Shown here one piece after another: positions 43,613-53,380 of a stretch of 64,000 nucleotides of DNA. A model generated the notes under the pieces. That model made no database searches. It saw only the letters and a list, made by a program, of their open reading frames with translations, and was not told where the DNA came from. Numbering within the stretch: position 1 is the first letter of the stretch; every line of letters begins with the position of its first letter. Made by a program: the position numbers and the translations under genes. The stretch comes from Halorientalis sp. Its GTDB lineage: Archaea > Halobacteriota > Halobacteria > Halobacteriales > Haloarculaceae. The DNA is taken from NCBI RefSeq assembly GCF_028275115.1, contig NZ_JAQCNH010000019.1:79739-143738 (forward strand), in the 5' to 3' direction.

Positions 43613-43933
43613 TTCTGTCACAATTAGACTTAATATTATGAGCTATATAATTAGAACTGGCGCGGGGTCGGTATCGGTCACTCGGCCGTTATTGGCAACC
43701 CCACCCCTTCCCCCCTTGGCGGCCTCGCGCCGTTTTCCGTTTCCGACAGTTCGACCTGTCCGGGAGCTACGACCTGTAAGCAACCGACCCGAACGCGTTC
43801 GGAGCGCGCAGAGCGGGTCGCGTTTTCCGACCACGTCCCCGAGAAACACAGACTCACGAACGGGCACTGTGGAGCGAACGTGACCTGCGTGCCGTGGCAG
43901 ACAACTTAAGCGGGCACGGTGGCTACTGACGGT
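43613..43933. other. Intergenic region between IS relic and AMP-ligase-like gene
   Basis: 321 bases. The first 50 are strikingly AT-rich (about 43617-43662), unlike the surroundings; the rest is GC-rich with no convincing frame or family match. ACTTAAGCGGG at about 43903-43913 may be the promoter of the gene at 43934. Confidence 0.4.
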
Positions 43934-44632
43934 ATGGACGTGATCGGTGATCTCGTCGCACGCGAGCGTCGGGTGAAAGAGCCGCTGGTGTACGGCGACA
44001 GTTCGCAGCCGTACACCGCACACAAGTTCTGTACCGATGCCTGGAAGACGGCGAGTCTGTTCCGGTACCACGCCGTGGGCCGCGAACGGGGTATTGCCGT
44101 CGCATCCGACCCGGCACCGCAATCGTTGCTCTCCGTCCTCGGGGCGGCGCTTCTGGGTGCGCCCGTTCGGTTCGGCCTCCCGCCCGAGGCGGACGTCCGA
44201 GTGGTCGTGGGACCTACTGCCGAGATTGAGACGCTGACGGCCGAGCCCGGCACCAAACGTGTACTCTACGGCGACGAGCCGTCCGACCCAGACGTGATTC
44301 ACTTCGAGCGGGACATCTGGAGCGAGAACCCGACGATGCCGCCGGACAGGGTGGCTGCGGACCAGCCTGCGCTCGTGACGGCCGACCGGTCGTACACACA
44401 CGCGGACCTGCTGACGGCCGCCGAGCGTGTCGTCGACGAGCGGGACCTGACGGACGGCGACGCTGTCGCGGTCCGAGCGCCGCTCGCCCGACCGGGAACG
44501 CTCGTCGCGGGCGTCCTCGCACCGCTCCGAACCGGTGCCCCGATCCTGCTGGCCGACACCGGTCCGGAGCCGGCGTTAGTCGTCGGTGGTGACGGGGAGT
44601 CGAGTCTCGACCCTGACGACGTGCTGGATTGA
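43934..44632 (+). CDS. Short AMP-binding/acyl-CoA-synthetase-like protein, truncated relative
   Basis: 232 residues resembling the N-terminal half of ANL ligases: GDSSQPYTAHKFCTDAWKTASLFRYHAVGRERG, then LLSVLGAALLGAPVRFGL, then a second ligase-like block DQPALVTADRSYTHADLLTAAERVVDERDLTDGDAVAVRAPLARPGTLVAGVLAPLRTGAPILLADTGPEPALVV. The P-loop, adenylate motifs and catalytic Lys are missing, so it cannot form acyl-adenylates. It may be a non-catalytic family member or degenerate; its clean frame and codon use argue for a real protein. ATG 43934. Confidence 0.6.
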   Translation: MDVIGDLVARERRVKEPLVYGDSSQPYTAHKFCTDAWKTASLFRYHAVGRERGIAVASDPAPQSLLSVLGAALLGAPVRFGLPPEADVRVVVGPTAEIETLTAEPGTKRVLYGDEPSDPDVIHFERDIWSENPTMPPDRVAADQPALVTADRSYTHADLLTAAERVVDERDLTDGDAVAVRAPLARPGTLVAGVLAPLRTGAPILLADTGPEPALVVGGDGESSLDPDDVLD

Positions 44633-44815
44633 GGGAGTGTTACTCGGTCCGGGCTGGTTGCACGGTGGCTGTTGGCCGGTAACGAGTTCGCCGCTCACGG
44701 TGACAAAGAGCGGAAACGTACCGGCACGCCTGCGGTCGCGCCAGGCGCAGGACGGGTAGGCCTGACAGTTCCCCGGACAGTAACCGCGCCGCCCGAAGCA
44801 ACCAGAACGTCGTAA

Positions 44816-46834
44816 CTACTGGGCGTTCTTGATGGCCGTCAGTGCCGCCGGATTCTCGATGGAGGAGAGATCACCCACGTCCTCGCCCTCGTAGGTGGCT
44901 TGGACGGCCCGGCGGATGATCTTGCCCGACTGTGTCTTCGGGAACTCGTCGACGAACAGAACTTCGCGGGGCCGGAACGGTTTGCCGAGTTCCTCGCCGA
45001 CCTGTGCGCGAATCTCCGCTCGGAGGTCGTCGCTGGCCTCGAACTCGTCTTCAAGAATCACGTACAGCACGACCGCGGTGCCGGTGGTGTCGTCGTCCGC
45101 GCCGATGGCAGCGGCCTGGTTGACCGCCGGATGGTCCATCGCCGCGCCCTCGACCTCGGCGGGGCCGACTTTGCGGCCAGCGACGTTCAGCGCGTCGTCG
45201 GCTCGGCCGTGGAGGAACCAGAAGCCGTCCTCGTCCTTCTGGGCCCAGTCGCCGTGGTCCCAGAGGTCGTCCCAGGTCGACCAGTACTCGTTCAGGTAGC
45301 GTTCGTCGCCGCTCCAGAGCGACTTAGTCATCGAGGGACAGGAGTCACGCGCGACCAGGTAGCCCCGGTCGTGGGTGTCCGCGATCGACTCCCCGTCGGA
45401 GTCGACGACGTCGATGTCCATACCCAGTCCGGGGCCACCCAGCGTACAGGGCTTGAGGTCGTTGATCGGCATCGGCATCAGGAAACAACCGCAGATTTCG
45501 GTCCCGCCACTGATGTTGATAATGGGCGTGTCGCCACCGCCGACGGTGTCGTGGAACCACCGCCAGGACTCGGGGTCCCAGGGTTCGCCGGTCGACCCGA
45601 GCAGGCGGAGGCTGGAGAGGTCGTAACCCTCGACCCACTCGTCGCCCTGTTTACGCAGTGCACGAATCGCGGTGGGCGAGATGCCGAACTGGGTGAGGTC
45701 GTGGCGGTCGATCATCTCCCAGAATCGGTCGGGCTGTGGATGGTCCGGTGCACCCTCGTACATGCAGATGGTTCCGCCGAAGGTGTGGTTGCCGATCAGG
45801 GTCCACGGACCCATCATCCAGCCGATGTCGCTCACCCAGAAGAACCGATCCGCGGGCTTGAGGTCGAACCCGAAGTACAGTTCCTTGGCACACTGCGTCT
45901 GGACACCGGCGTGGGTGTGGACGATTCCTTTCGGCTTGCCGGTCGTTCCCGACGAGTACAGCAGCATCGACTCCTGGTCGCTGGGGAGTGATTTGGTGTC
46001 GTAGTCGTCGGACTGTGTTGCGACGGCCTCGCTCCACCACTCGTCGCGACCGTCGGTCATCGGGACCGAGGGGTCCGCGTCGGAGTTACTGGCTCCGAGT
46101 CGGTCGTAGACGATCACCGACGCCACGTCGGTTTCGGCCTGCTCGACGGCCTCGTCGGCGGTTCCTTTGAGTGTGACTGCGTCGCCCCGCCGGAGGAAGC
46201 CGTCGCCCGTGAACAACACCGAACACTCGGGGTCCTCGATGCGGGTGGCGGTGGCGTCGACGCCGAATCCGGAGAAGATCGGGACGGCGACCGCGCCGAT
46301 CTTGAAACAGCCATAGAGGATGGCGATGACCTCGGGGACCATCGGCATGTACAGTCCGACGGTGTCGCCGGTCTCGATGCCGCGTGCTTCGAGGGCGTTG
46401 GCGACCCGATTCGCTTGTTGGTGAAGTTCGTGGAAGGTCACCTCCCGCACGTCGCCGTCTTCGCCCTCCCAGATGCAGGCGACTTTGTTCCGTCGCTCCT
46501 CGTCGGTGGTGGCGTGACGGTCGACGACGTTGTGGGCGACGTTGAGCCTGCCGCCGGGGTACCAGTCGGTGAACTGCGGGCCCGCCGAATCGTCCCGAAC
46601 CGTGTCGTAGTTCTCGTAGAACTCGATGCCGAGATAATCGACGAGTTCGTCCCAGAACCAGTCGACACCTGATTCGGGCACGCCGTCGACGTCCGTCGTG
46701 GTCCGCTCGATTAGTTCCTCGTAGTCGTCGATGCCGTGTGTCTGCATGAACTCCCAGATATTTGTCGACTCGACGAACTCCCGGCTCGGCTCGTGGACCA
46801 CTTCGTCGAGGTCGGCGAGGGACTCGGATGCCAT
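44816..46834 (-). CDS. Acetyl-CoA-synthetase-like acyl-CoA ligase (AMP-forming)
   Basis: 672-residue ANL ligase of the acetoacetyl/acetyl-CoA synthetase branch. An N-terminal cap (WFWDELVDYLGIEFYENYD...FTDWYPGGRLNVAHNVVDRH) precedes the P-loop LLYSSGTTGKPKGIVHTHAG near residue 310, GSTGEPWDPESWRWFHDTVGGG and NISGGTEICGCF, the hinge DGFWFLHGRADDALNVAGRKVGPAEVE and the catalytic Lys in FPKTQSGKIIRR. The C-terminus is normal. It activates acetate, propionate or a similar short acid; the exact acid is uncertain. The start at ATG 46834 is the family N-terminus. Confidence 0.88.
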   Translation of the reverse strand: MASESLADLDEVVHEPSREFVESTNIWEFMQTHGIDDYEELIERTTTDVDGVPESGVDWFWDELVDYLGIEFYENYDTVRDDSAGPQFTDWYPGGRLNVAHNVVDRHATTDEERRNKVACIWEGEDGDVREVTFHELHQQANRVANALEARGIETGDTVGLYMPMVPEVIAILYGCFKIGAVAVPIFSGFGVDATATRIEDPECSVLFTGDGFLRRGDAVTLKGTADEAVEQAETDVASVIVYDRLGASNSDADPSVPMTDGRDEWWSEAVATQSDDYDTKSLPSDQESMLLYSSGTTGKPKGIVHTHAGVQTQCAKELYFGFDLKPADRFFWVSDIGWMMGPWTLIGNHTFGGTICMYEGAPDHPQPDRFWEMIDRHDLTQFGISPTAIRALRKQGDEWVEGYDLSSLRLLGSTGEPWDPESWRWFHDTVGGGDTPIINISGGTEICGCFLMPMPINDLKPCTLGGPGLGMDIDVVDSDGESIADTHDRGYLVARDSCPSMTKSLWSGDERYLNEYWSTWDDLWDHGDWAQKDEDGFWFLHGRADDALNVAGRKVGPAEVEGAAMDHPAVNQAAAIGADDDTTGTAVVLYVILEDEFEASDDLRAEIRAQVGEELGKPFRPREVLFVDEFPKTQSGKIIRRAVQATYEGEDVGDLSSIENPAALTAIKNAQ

Positions 46835-46942
46835 GGCCTGATGTTTCGTCGAGTCGGTAAAGTAGCTATTGAATTGCTGGGTTCCGTATGTGTCAGTGAA
46901 GCTGGCAGAGTCCGATTCCCCGAGCCCGCACACCGGGCTGGT

Positions 46943-48103
46943 TCACTGCTCGCGGTTTCTGTGCTCCCCGACGTTCCGGAGAACGCCGACGGTCCCGCGG
47001 AAGGTCCCGTCGTCGGACGACAGGACGGCAATATGATTCTCGAAGGGAATCCGGTCACCGGCGGCGGTGACGAGGTCCATCTCGAACGACCCTCGCGTGC
47101 CGTCCCCGGTGACCAGTTCGTTGATCAGGTTCTCTGCCGTCTCGATGCCGTCCTCCGTCATGACCGTCGAGACCGGCTCACCGACGAGTTCGTCGGGTTC
47201 GTAGCCCCCGACTGTCAGGTCGCGGCCGGCCGGCGGGACGACCGACCTGATGACGCCCTCCGTGTCGAGTCTGTACAGTTCGTCCGGAACGGCCTCGACG
47301 ACCGTCTCGTAGCGTTTCAACTCCCGTTCGCGCTCCAGTCGCTCGGTAATCTCCCGCGAATTGAAGACGTAGCCGTCGACGGTCGTGTCCTTCCGGTTGC
47401 TCCCGACGGTCTCGACCCACGCCCACGACCCGTCGGCCCGTTTGAACCGGAATGTGACGCCCTCGATGACGACGCCCTCGCGCTCGGTGAGGTCGATGAA
47501 CCGCCCGCGCATCTCCTCGCGGTCGTCCGGGTGGACGTAATTGAACACGTAGTCGCCGACGAGTTCACCGGGGTCCCAGCCGAGAATCCGCTCCACCGAC
47601 GGGCTCTGGTACTCGATGGTTCCGTCGGGCGCGATGACGGTCACGATGTCCTCGGCGTGCTCGATCAGCGTCCGGTACTGGCGGCCCGTCACCGCCGCCG
47701 CCTCCGCCGTGTCGCCTGACCGGAGCGCGTTTTCGATACGGTTGGCCAGTAGTTCCTCGCTGGCGGCCGCCATCGCCGTCGTGAGCGCGTCCGTCGCACC
47801 CGCGGAGATACTCCGGGCGGCGTCCTCGGCGTCCTCGGCGAGGACGACGACAGGGAACGATGGGTGCTCTTCGCGGAGTCGCTCCACGAGTTCCGGCGCG
47901 GTTCCGTCCGGGAGGTCGTCCTCGATTACGATGCAGTTCGCGTTCACTTCGGCGACGGCCGCGAGTGCATCCGACATTTTCGGGACGGTCGTGACCGTCG
48001 TGGCCTCGTCAGCCTCGGCCAGGAGCGAGACTGCTCGCTCGACGGCACTTCCGTCGGGACCGACGTAGACTACAGTCGCCGACACCGACCCGAATGCAGC
48101 CAT
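46943..48103 (-). CDS. Receiver-like / PAS-PAS sensor protein without kinase domain
   Basis: 386 residues. Residues 1-115 resemble a response-regulator receiver (VVYVGPDGSAVERAVSLL, NCIVIEDDLPDGTAPELVERLREEHPSFPVVVLAED). Two PAS domains follow: the first has YRTLIEHAEDIVTVIAPDGTIEYQSPSVERILGWDPGELVG plus the PAC-like RFKRADGSWAWVETVGSNR, the second YETVVEAVPDELYRLDTEGVIRSV and RGTVGVLRNVGEHR. It stops without a histidine kinase or output domain, so it probably relays signals by protein contact. Haloarchaea have many such proteins. ATG 48103. Confidence 0.82.
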   Translation of the reverse strand: MAAFGSVSATVVYVGPDGSAVERAVSLLAEADEATTVTTVPKMSDALAAVAEVNANCIVIEDDLPDGTAPELVERLREEHPSFPVVVLAEDAEDAARSISAGATDALTTAMAAASEELLANRIENALRSGDTAEAAAVTGRQYRTLIEHAEDIVTVIAPDGTIEYQSPSVERILGWDPGELVGDYVFNYVHPDDREEMRGRFIDLTEREGVVIEGVTFRFKRADGSWAWVETVGSNRKDTTVDGYVFNSREITERLERERELKRYETVVEAVPDELYRLDTEGVIRSVVPPAGRDLTVGGYEPDELVGEPVSTVMTEDGIETAENLINELVTGDGTRGSFEMDLVTAAGDRIPFENHIAVLSSDDGTFRGTVGVLRNVGEHRNREQ

Positions 48104-48208
48104 GGCTCGGCGTAAGCCGAGAGCGGGCATAAGGACTTGGGCCAAATCACGGACCGAACCGGTGTCCGAGCCGGGCAGGTGGACGGCGGTGACCGTCTCC
48201 GGCCCGTC

Positions 48209-49066
48209 TCACACCGAGGAGTCGGCCCGGACGCGGACGAGCCCGCCTGACACCCCGTCTTCTGTCACCGCGAGGTCGAACTGCCACTGCCTGCCGTCGA
48301 GTCGCCGGGGATCGGACACCGTTAACGTGGGGCCCGGGAGTCGACCGAGCAGGTCGATGGCGATCGGCAGCGTCGGTAACGAAGCCGACTGTGAGGTGAG
48401 CGCGTAGTTCGTGATCGTCACCGTCCAGGCCCGCATATCGGAGCCGTCTCCGTGTGCGTCGACGGTGTACCCGTCCACGATGTCGAGCCGCTGTAACCGC
48501 TGCAGGGTCGCCTCGAGCGGCCGCCCGGTGTCGTCCGGGTTGGCGAGTTCCGCCGCTGCCCGCCGAAGGACGACGGCCTGCTCCGCCTCCGGGAGCCGGG
48601 CCCCCAACTCGAACGAGAGGGTCCGTAACAGATGGAGACAGAGGTCGTCGGGGTCGTCGATAGCGTCGGCGGTCTCGCAGTAGACGTCCATGATCGACGA
48701 CTCCAGGTCGGCGTGCCCCTGGGCTGACAGGGTTTCGAACACGGCCGCGGCCACGTCGTGACAGAACCCTGTCAGTGACGCTGTCTCGCCCGTCGGTGGG
48801 GGCGTCACCGTCCGGACCACGTGGCTCGGCTCCTCGCAGGCGATGAAGTCGTAGCAGGGCGCCTGCGGGTCCCAGCGGCGCAACACGGCCCGGTAGGCGA
48901 CTGCCGCTTCCGCCGCTTTCTCGGCGGTCTCCCGGTCCGGAAACCGCGCGCCAGCGACGGGGACCGGACAGACACCGGTCCGGCCGCAGACGACCCAGTA
49001 CTCCCCGCCGTCGACCGCCAGATCGTCGATCCGCGCTCTGATCTTCGAGAGCGTCTCACCGACCAT
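48209..49066 (-). CDS. Haloarchaeal conserved protein, likely DUF7551
   Basis: 285-residue soluble protein. The N-terminal domain (VGETLSKIRARIDDLAVDGGEYWVVCGRTGVCPVPVAGARFPDRETAEKAAEAAVAYRAVLRRWDPQ) is the conserved part of a haloarchaeal family that I recall as DUF7551; the rest is a helical and beta-rich region with TLSFELGARLPEAEQ. Function unknown. The downstream neighbour in the same direction is the PAS protein. The frame extends upstream of ATG 49066 without family similarity. Confidence 0.65.
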   Translation of the reverse strand: MVGETLSKIRARIDDLAVDGGEYWVVCGRTGVCPVPVAGARFPDRETAEKAAEAAVAYRAVLRRWDPQAPCYDFIACEEPSHVVRTVTPPPTGETASLTGFCHDVAAAVFETLSAQGHADLESSIMDVYCETADAIDDPDDLCLHLLRTLSFELGARLPEAEQAVVLRRAAAELANPDDTGRPLEATLQRLQRLDIVDGYTVDAHGDGSDMRAWTVTITNYALTSQSASLPTLPIAIDLLGRLPGPTLTVSDPRRLDGRQWQFDLAVTEDGVSGGLVRVRADSSV

Positions 49067-49198
49067 TTTAGGGTCGCCTAAAACAGGCCGACAAAAGTAG
49101 GTTACGGTACGGGCTCTATATTTACGCAACGAGATTACCCGAACAAATATGCACTGTATTCAGTAGAACGAAGAGCAGAACTCTGAGTGCGTCAGATA

Positions 49199-49845
49199 AT
49201 GACACTGCATGTGGAAATAGTCCAGTACGACTGTCCGCACATCGATACGACGGTCGAACACGACGTGTCCTTCCACGCCAAGCAGTGTGATTTCAATCCG
49301 GCCACCGAGGAGTCGGAGACACGGATCAGTGTCAGCGGGACGGACTCAGAGGCGCTCGAAAACGGGCTGACCGCACTCCGGAACCACGAGAACGTCCACA
49401 GCTTCGATCCGATTGGGCGCGAGCGAAACGCTGTAGTGCTCAAGACCCGTCTCATACAGACCGACGCGATGGAGCGTATTCGGAAACACGACGGTACATC
49501 ACCGGCCCATTCGGAGTCGAAGACGGGAGCGAAATCTGGCACGTTGGGTTCGACCGCAGCGAGCGGGCCGAGAGTGCGCTGTCGGACCTGCGCAGGGAAA
49601 ACGACGTTACGAACAACGCCAACGCCGTCTCGTCGCTGCTCGACGGCTGTCGCGGGCCGTCTACGGTCGAAGAGGAGACACTCCGAACGGGGGTCGCGAA
49701 CGGGTACTTTGCGACGTCGCGGGAGGGAACGCTCCCGACGCTGGCCGAGGAACTGGCCGTCTTCAACAACCTCCGACGGAGCGAACGGAAGCTGCTCGAA
49801 CGCGTAGGCGACGCACTCGACGAGTTCGACGGCGCGGTTGAGTAG
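49199..49845 (+). pseudogene. HTH-10 (bacterio-opsin activator type) regulator, frameshifted
   Basis: The N-terminal sensor part (MTLHVEIVQYDCPHIDTTVEHDVSFHAKQCDF...) reads from 49199 to about 49495. The continuation YITGPFGVEDGSEIWHVGFDRSERAESALSDLRREND is in another frame, ending at TAG 49845 after a short helix-turn-helix (TLRTGVANGYFATSREGTLPTLAEELAVFNNLRRSERKLLERVGDAL). Joined, it is a Bat-like transcription regulator of about 215 residues with a single frameshift near 49495; the HTH is also shortened by several residues. Confidence 0.72.
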
Positions 49846-49908
49846 CGACGGTAGTCAGACGACCGGCCGATGACACGTCGGATGAGGCTCTGAGCAACGC
49901 GACGGCCC

Positions 49909-50168
49909 CCTGAGGCCACTCCGGACCCCGTCACGGAACCACGCCAGACATCCGACCGCGGTCTCGCGGCTCAGCGCGACGCCGTCGCCCCAGCCGTCTA
50001 GCCGGTAACGTTCCTGCGCTACCCCGAGCCAGTTCCGAAACCGGCTGACGCCGTCGGCGACGCCGTTCTCGAAGAACAGCACCACAACGAGCAGGAGCAC
50101 ACCGAAACTGAACTGCCAGTACTGTTCGAGAACGGCGAACCGGCTGATAAACCAGCGGAGATACTCGT
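49909..50168 (-). pseudogene. Branched-chain amino acid ABC transporter permease (LivM-like), C-terminal fragment
   Basis: On the minus strand the frame near 50168-50080 reads YEYLRWFISRFAVLEQYWQFSFGVLLLVVVLFFENGVADGV, the usual last segment of LivM-type permeases. The rest (to about 49909) degrades into non-family sequence. No N-terminal part exists, so it is a fragment. It abuts the livF relic, which is on the opposite strand, showing an inversion or deletion of the original operon. Confidence 0.6.
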
Positions 50169-50170
50169 AG

Positions 50171-50870
50171 GTGAACGCCTACTACGGCAACAGTCACGTC
50201 CCGTTCGATCTCGACCTCGAAGTCGCCGAAAACGAAGTGGTGGCACCTCTCGGCCACAACGGTGCGGGCAGGACGACGACGTTGCGGTCGGTCACTGGAA
50301 CCGCGCCCCGTCGTGAGGGGACCACCGCCTACCAGGGGACGTCGATCGAGAACCGCTCTGTCGACCGAATCAGCAACACGGGAATCTAGCCGATTCCCCA
50401 GAAGCGGCGAATCTTCCCGACGCTGACCGTCGCCGAGAATCTTGGGCTCGCTCGCGACTTCTGTCCGGGCAGCGAACCGCGCCCTGTCGCGGAAACGTAC
50501 GACATATTTCCTTGCTGGACGAACTCCGGGAGAACCGCGGCCGGAAGCTCGGTGGTGGAGAGCAACAGATGCTCTCGGCCGCGCGTGCACTCGTGTCCAT
50601 GACCACGATGTGCTCTTGCTCGACGAACCGACGGAAGGGCTGGAACCCGTACCCGTCGAGAATTCGGCCGCAGTGCTCGAGGATATCGCCAGTTGCGATG
50701 TAACGGTACTGATCACCGAACAGAACGTCGGCTTCGCTCTCACCCTCGCGGAACGAGCACACATCATCGAGGGTGGTGAGAACGCCCGGGACGGGTCAAT
50801 CGCGGACCTCTGCCGGCGCGAGGGCCTGCTCGAAGAGTCCCTCTCCGTGGGAGTAGAGCGCGCGGAGTAG
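50171..50870 (+). pseudogene. Branched-chain amino acid ABC transporter ATPase (LivF-like), multiply frameshifted
   Basis: From GTG 50171: NAYYGNSHVPFDLDLEVAENEVVAPLGHNGAGRTTTLRSVTG has the LivF N-terminus with Walker A altered (GHNGAGRTTT, Arg for Lys). A stop follows at about 50386, after which PIPQKRRIFPTLTVAENLGLAR reads on in the same frame. The signature region appears in other frames (LRENRGRKLGGGEQQMLSAARALVS near 50521-50600), and LLLDEPTEGLEPVPVENSAAVLEDIA...ITEQNVGFALTLAERAHIIEGG near 50612-50782. At least three lesions make it non-functional. Confidence 0.8.
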
Positions 50871-50942
50871 TCCGCCGACTGCTCGGCTGGCCGACCGCCA
50901 CACCTGCCAACGTTTTTAGCCGGGCGTGGCCAAAGGTTCGAT

Positions 50943-51524
50943 ATGTACGTCCGGGACGCGAAAAACCGCGAGGAGGTCTGGCTTCTAGATCACATCGAAG
51001 ATATGGGCCTGGACGAGACGGCGTTTCGCTCGCGCGATTACGTCATCGCAATCGACGAAGAGACGAACGAAAAGGCGGGGTTCGGGCGGTTCCGCGTCCA
51101 CAAGACCGACGACGAGTCGGTCTGTGAACTCACCTCTGTCGGTGTTCTCGACGGCTGGCGCGGGCAGGGCGTCGGTGCACACGTCGTCGAACGGCTCGTC
51201 CAGAAAGCCGGCGACGACGGGTTCGACACCGTTTACGCGCTCACCGGCGAACCCAACTACCTACAGCAGTTCGAGTTCGCCCCCGTTGAGGCCGGGTCGC
51301 TCCCGAAAAAACTCCAGGGTCGGCTGGAGGAAAAGCGGGCCGCGACCGCACCCGACGCAGTCCCGATGTCGCTCGCCGTCTCCGAGTTCCGGATGCCCCA
51401 GAAGTTTCGGGAGGCGTTCAAACGCGCCGCGGTCGACGAGGGTAATACCGAACCCGAGGAAGGCCCCGAAGATTTCGGCATCGACCCCGAGGAAGCGACC
51501 TACAAGTACGACACTGGCCGCTGA
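50943..51524 (+). CDS. GNAT-family N-acetyltransferase
   Basis: 193-residue acetyltransferase. The acetyl-CoA pyrophosphate loop GWRGQGVGAHVVERLVQKA is at about 76-94, preceded by the strand ESVCELTSVGVLD. The last third (KKLQGRLEEKRAATAPDAVPMSLAVSEFRMPQKFREAFKRA) is a helical extension found in a haloarchaeal subgroup. The substrate is unknown. The C-terminus is acidic. Independent gene with a promoter-like GTTTTTAGC at about 50911-50919, near -30. Confidence 0.85.
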   Translation: MYVRDAKNREEVWLLDHIEDMGLDETAFRSRDYVIAIDEETNEKAGFGRFRVHKTDDESVCELTSVGVLDGWRGQGVGAHVVERLVQKAGDDGFDTVYALTGEPNYLQQFEFAPVEAGSLPKKLQGRLEEKRAATAPDAVPMSLAVSEFRMPQKFREAFKRAAVDEGNTEPEEGPEDFGIDPEEATYKYDTGR

Positions 51525-51543
51525 GCGCGACGCTGCCGACCGG

Positions 51544-53253
51544 TTACGAGCGCGCGCCCTCGATGTCGAACCGCGCGCCCCCGCCGTCGCTCTCGGTCGC
51601 CGTGATCGTCCAGTCGTGGGCCTCGACGATCTCCTCGACGATGGCCAGCCCGAATCCGGTGCCGTCGTCGTCCGTCGTGTATCCGCTCTCGAACACCGCG
51701 TCCCGTTCGGTATCCGGAATCCCTGTGCCGTCGTCGGCCACGTAGAAGCCGCGTCCGCCGTCGAGTTCACCGACGGTCACTGTCACGCCCAGGTCGCCGT
51801 GTTCGACCGAGTTCCGAAAGAGATTCTCGAACACGCGCTGGAGTCGATCGCCGTCGCCCGTGAGCGTCGTGTCGTTCTCGACGGACAGCGTCGCTTCGTG
51901 GGCCTCGACGTTGGCCCACGCGCGCTCTGCGAGTCCCTGGAGTGAGAGTTCCTCCGACGTCTGCACCTGCTGACCGCCGCGGGCCAGTGCCAGCACGTCG
52001 TCGACGATGGCGTCCATTCTGTCCAGCGACGACGCCACGCGCTCGATGCGCTGTTGAATGTCGTCGATCCGGTCGCGAGCGTCGTCGAGGTCGTCGATCT
52101 CGCCTTCACCGGCGATGCGGGCGAGTTCCAGTTCGCCCGAGGCGACGCTCAGCGGGTTGCGAAGGTCGTGAGAAACGACGCCCGCGAACTCGTCGAGGCG
52201 TTCGTTCTGCCGCTGTAACTCGCGTTGCCGGCGCTTCTGTCCGGTGATGTCCTCGATGAGGATCAGGCGGCCGAGCCGGCGGCCATAGCTGTCGTTCAGC
52301 GTCGTCGCCGTGACCCGGAGGTCCCGGCCACGGGCCTGCACCTCCGACTCCGCCCGCTGGACGACGTCTCTGACCTCGCCAACCGCGTCCCGAACCTCTG
52401 GTACGTCTTCGAGAGTGTCGACGACGTCGCGACCGACCACGCTGACGTCATCCAGGCCGAGCAGTTCCCGACCCCGTGGATTCAGACCGACGACGCGGTC
52501 CTGCCAATTGAGGACGAGGACGCCGGCACCGATGTTCTCGATGACGGTACGCTTCGCGACCGGCATCACGTCCAGGAGGTCGTCGGCGTAGATAGCCCAC
52601 CAGATGGCGAAACCGGTCACGACGAATCCCAGTGCGGTGAGGTCGACGGGCGCGGGGCCGAACAGGAACAGAGCGTTGCCCACCCAGGGTGCGGCGATGC
52701 CGACGACGACGGCCGTCGCCTGTCGCTGGTAGACGGGGTCGGCGCGGACCGCGAACTCGAGGAAGAGGCCGGTCGCCAGCGCCAGCAGGAGGTAGGCCCA
52801 GATGACGTTCGCAAAGAGGAACCAGCCGTAGGTCACCTGGTACCCGTAGAACGCCGACGGGTCCGCAGCCCCGAACTGGAAAGCCTGTCGGGCGACCGAC
52901 TGGAACTGGACCCCGACGCCGGTGACGACGGGCTGTATGGCGAGAAACAGCCCCAGCCAACCGTTGATATACTTCTCCCGACCCGTGTACTGCAGGGCCG
53001 CGAGCAGGGCGAACGCCGGCACGAGCGTCATACCGAAAAAGTGACTCTTGAGAATCGTCCGCGCCACGGGTGTGCCCGCGAACACCGTCGTCAGCAGCGC
53101 CTGCACGATCCAGACGTCGATTGCGAGAAACAGGCCGATCACCTCTCGCTGGCCGCGCGTCGACTCCATGCGCCAAGCGTACACCGCGATGCCCAGACAG
53201 GCCACCCCCGCGACGACAAGGACCGCCTGGTAGACAGCGGTAATCGACACCAT
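51544..53253 (-). CDS. Sensor histidine kinase, 7TM N-terminus plus PAS, HisKA, HATPase
   Basis: 569-residue membrane sensor kinase. The first 225 residues have seven hydrophobic helices (histidine kinase N-terminal 7TM region), followed by a PAS domain (NIGAGVLVLNWQDRVVGLNPRGRELLGL), a linker with coiled-coil character, and HisKA with the phospho-acceptor in FAGVVSHDLRNPLSVASGELELA. The HATPase domain has the N box NLFRNSVEHGD and G boxes DDGTGIPDTERDAVFESGY and DGTGFGLAIVEEIVEAHDW. No response regulator gene is next to it. A paralog of the same layout lies at 56632. Confidence 0.9.
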   Translation of the reverse strand: MVSITAVYQAVLVVAGVACLGIAVYAWRMESTRGQREVIGLFLAIDVWIVQALLTTVFAGTPVARTILKSHFFGMTLVPAFALLAALQYTGREKYINGWLGLFLAIQPVVTGVGVQFQSVARQAFQFGAADPSAFYGYQVTYGWFLFANVIWAYLLLALATGLFLEFAVRADPVYQRQATAVVVGIAAPWVGNALFLFGPAPVDLTALGFVVTGFAIWWAIYADDLLDVMPVAKRTVIENIGAGVLVLNWQDRVVGLNPRGRELLGLDDVSVVGRDVVDTLEDVPEVRDAVGEVRDVVQRAESEVQARGRDLRVTATTLNDSYGRRLGRLILIEDITGQKRRQRELQRQNERLDEFAGVVSHDLRNPLSVASGELELARIAGEGEIDDLDDARDRIDDIQQRIERVASSLDRMDAIVDDVLALARGGQQVQTSEELSLQGLAERAWANVEAHEATLSVENDTTLTGDGDRLQRVFENLFRNSVEHGDLGVTVTVGELDGGRGFYVADDGTGIPDTERDAVFESGYTTDDDGTGFGLAIVEEIVEAHDWTITATESDGGGARFDIEGARS

Positions 53254-53380
53254 TCGTCCCTACGTATCCGACCGATTATCAATAAATTACCGCGTGGGTC
53301 GGCAGGTGACCCGCCTGCGTGTCGAAGTCGCTGCAGTGGTTACCTATCGGACACATAAATTCCCGGAAACCTCAAACAAC

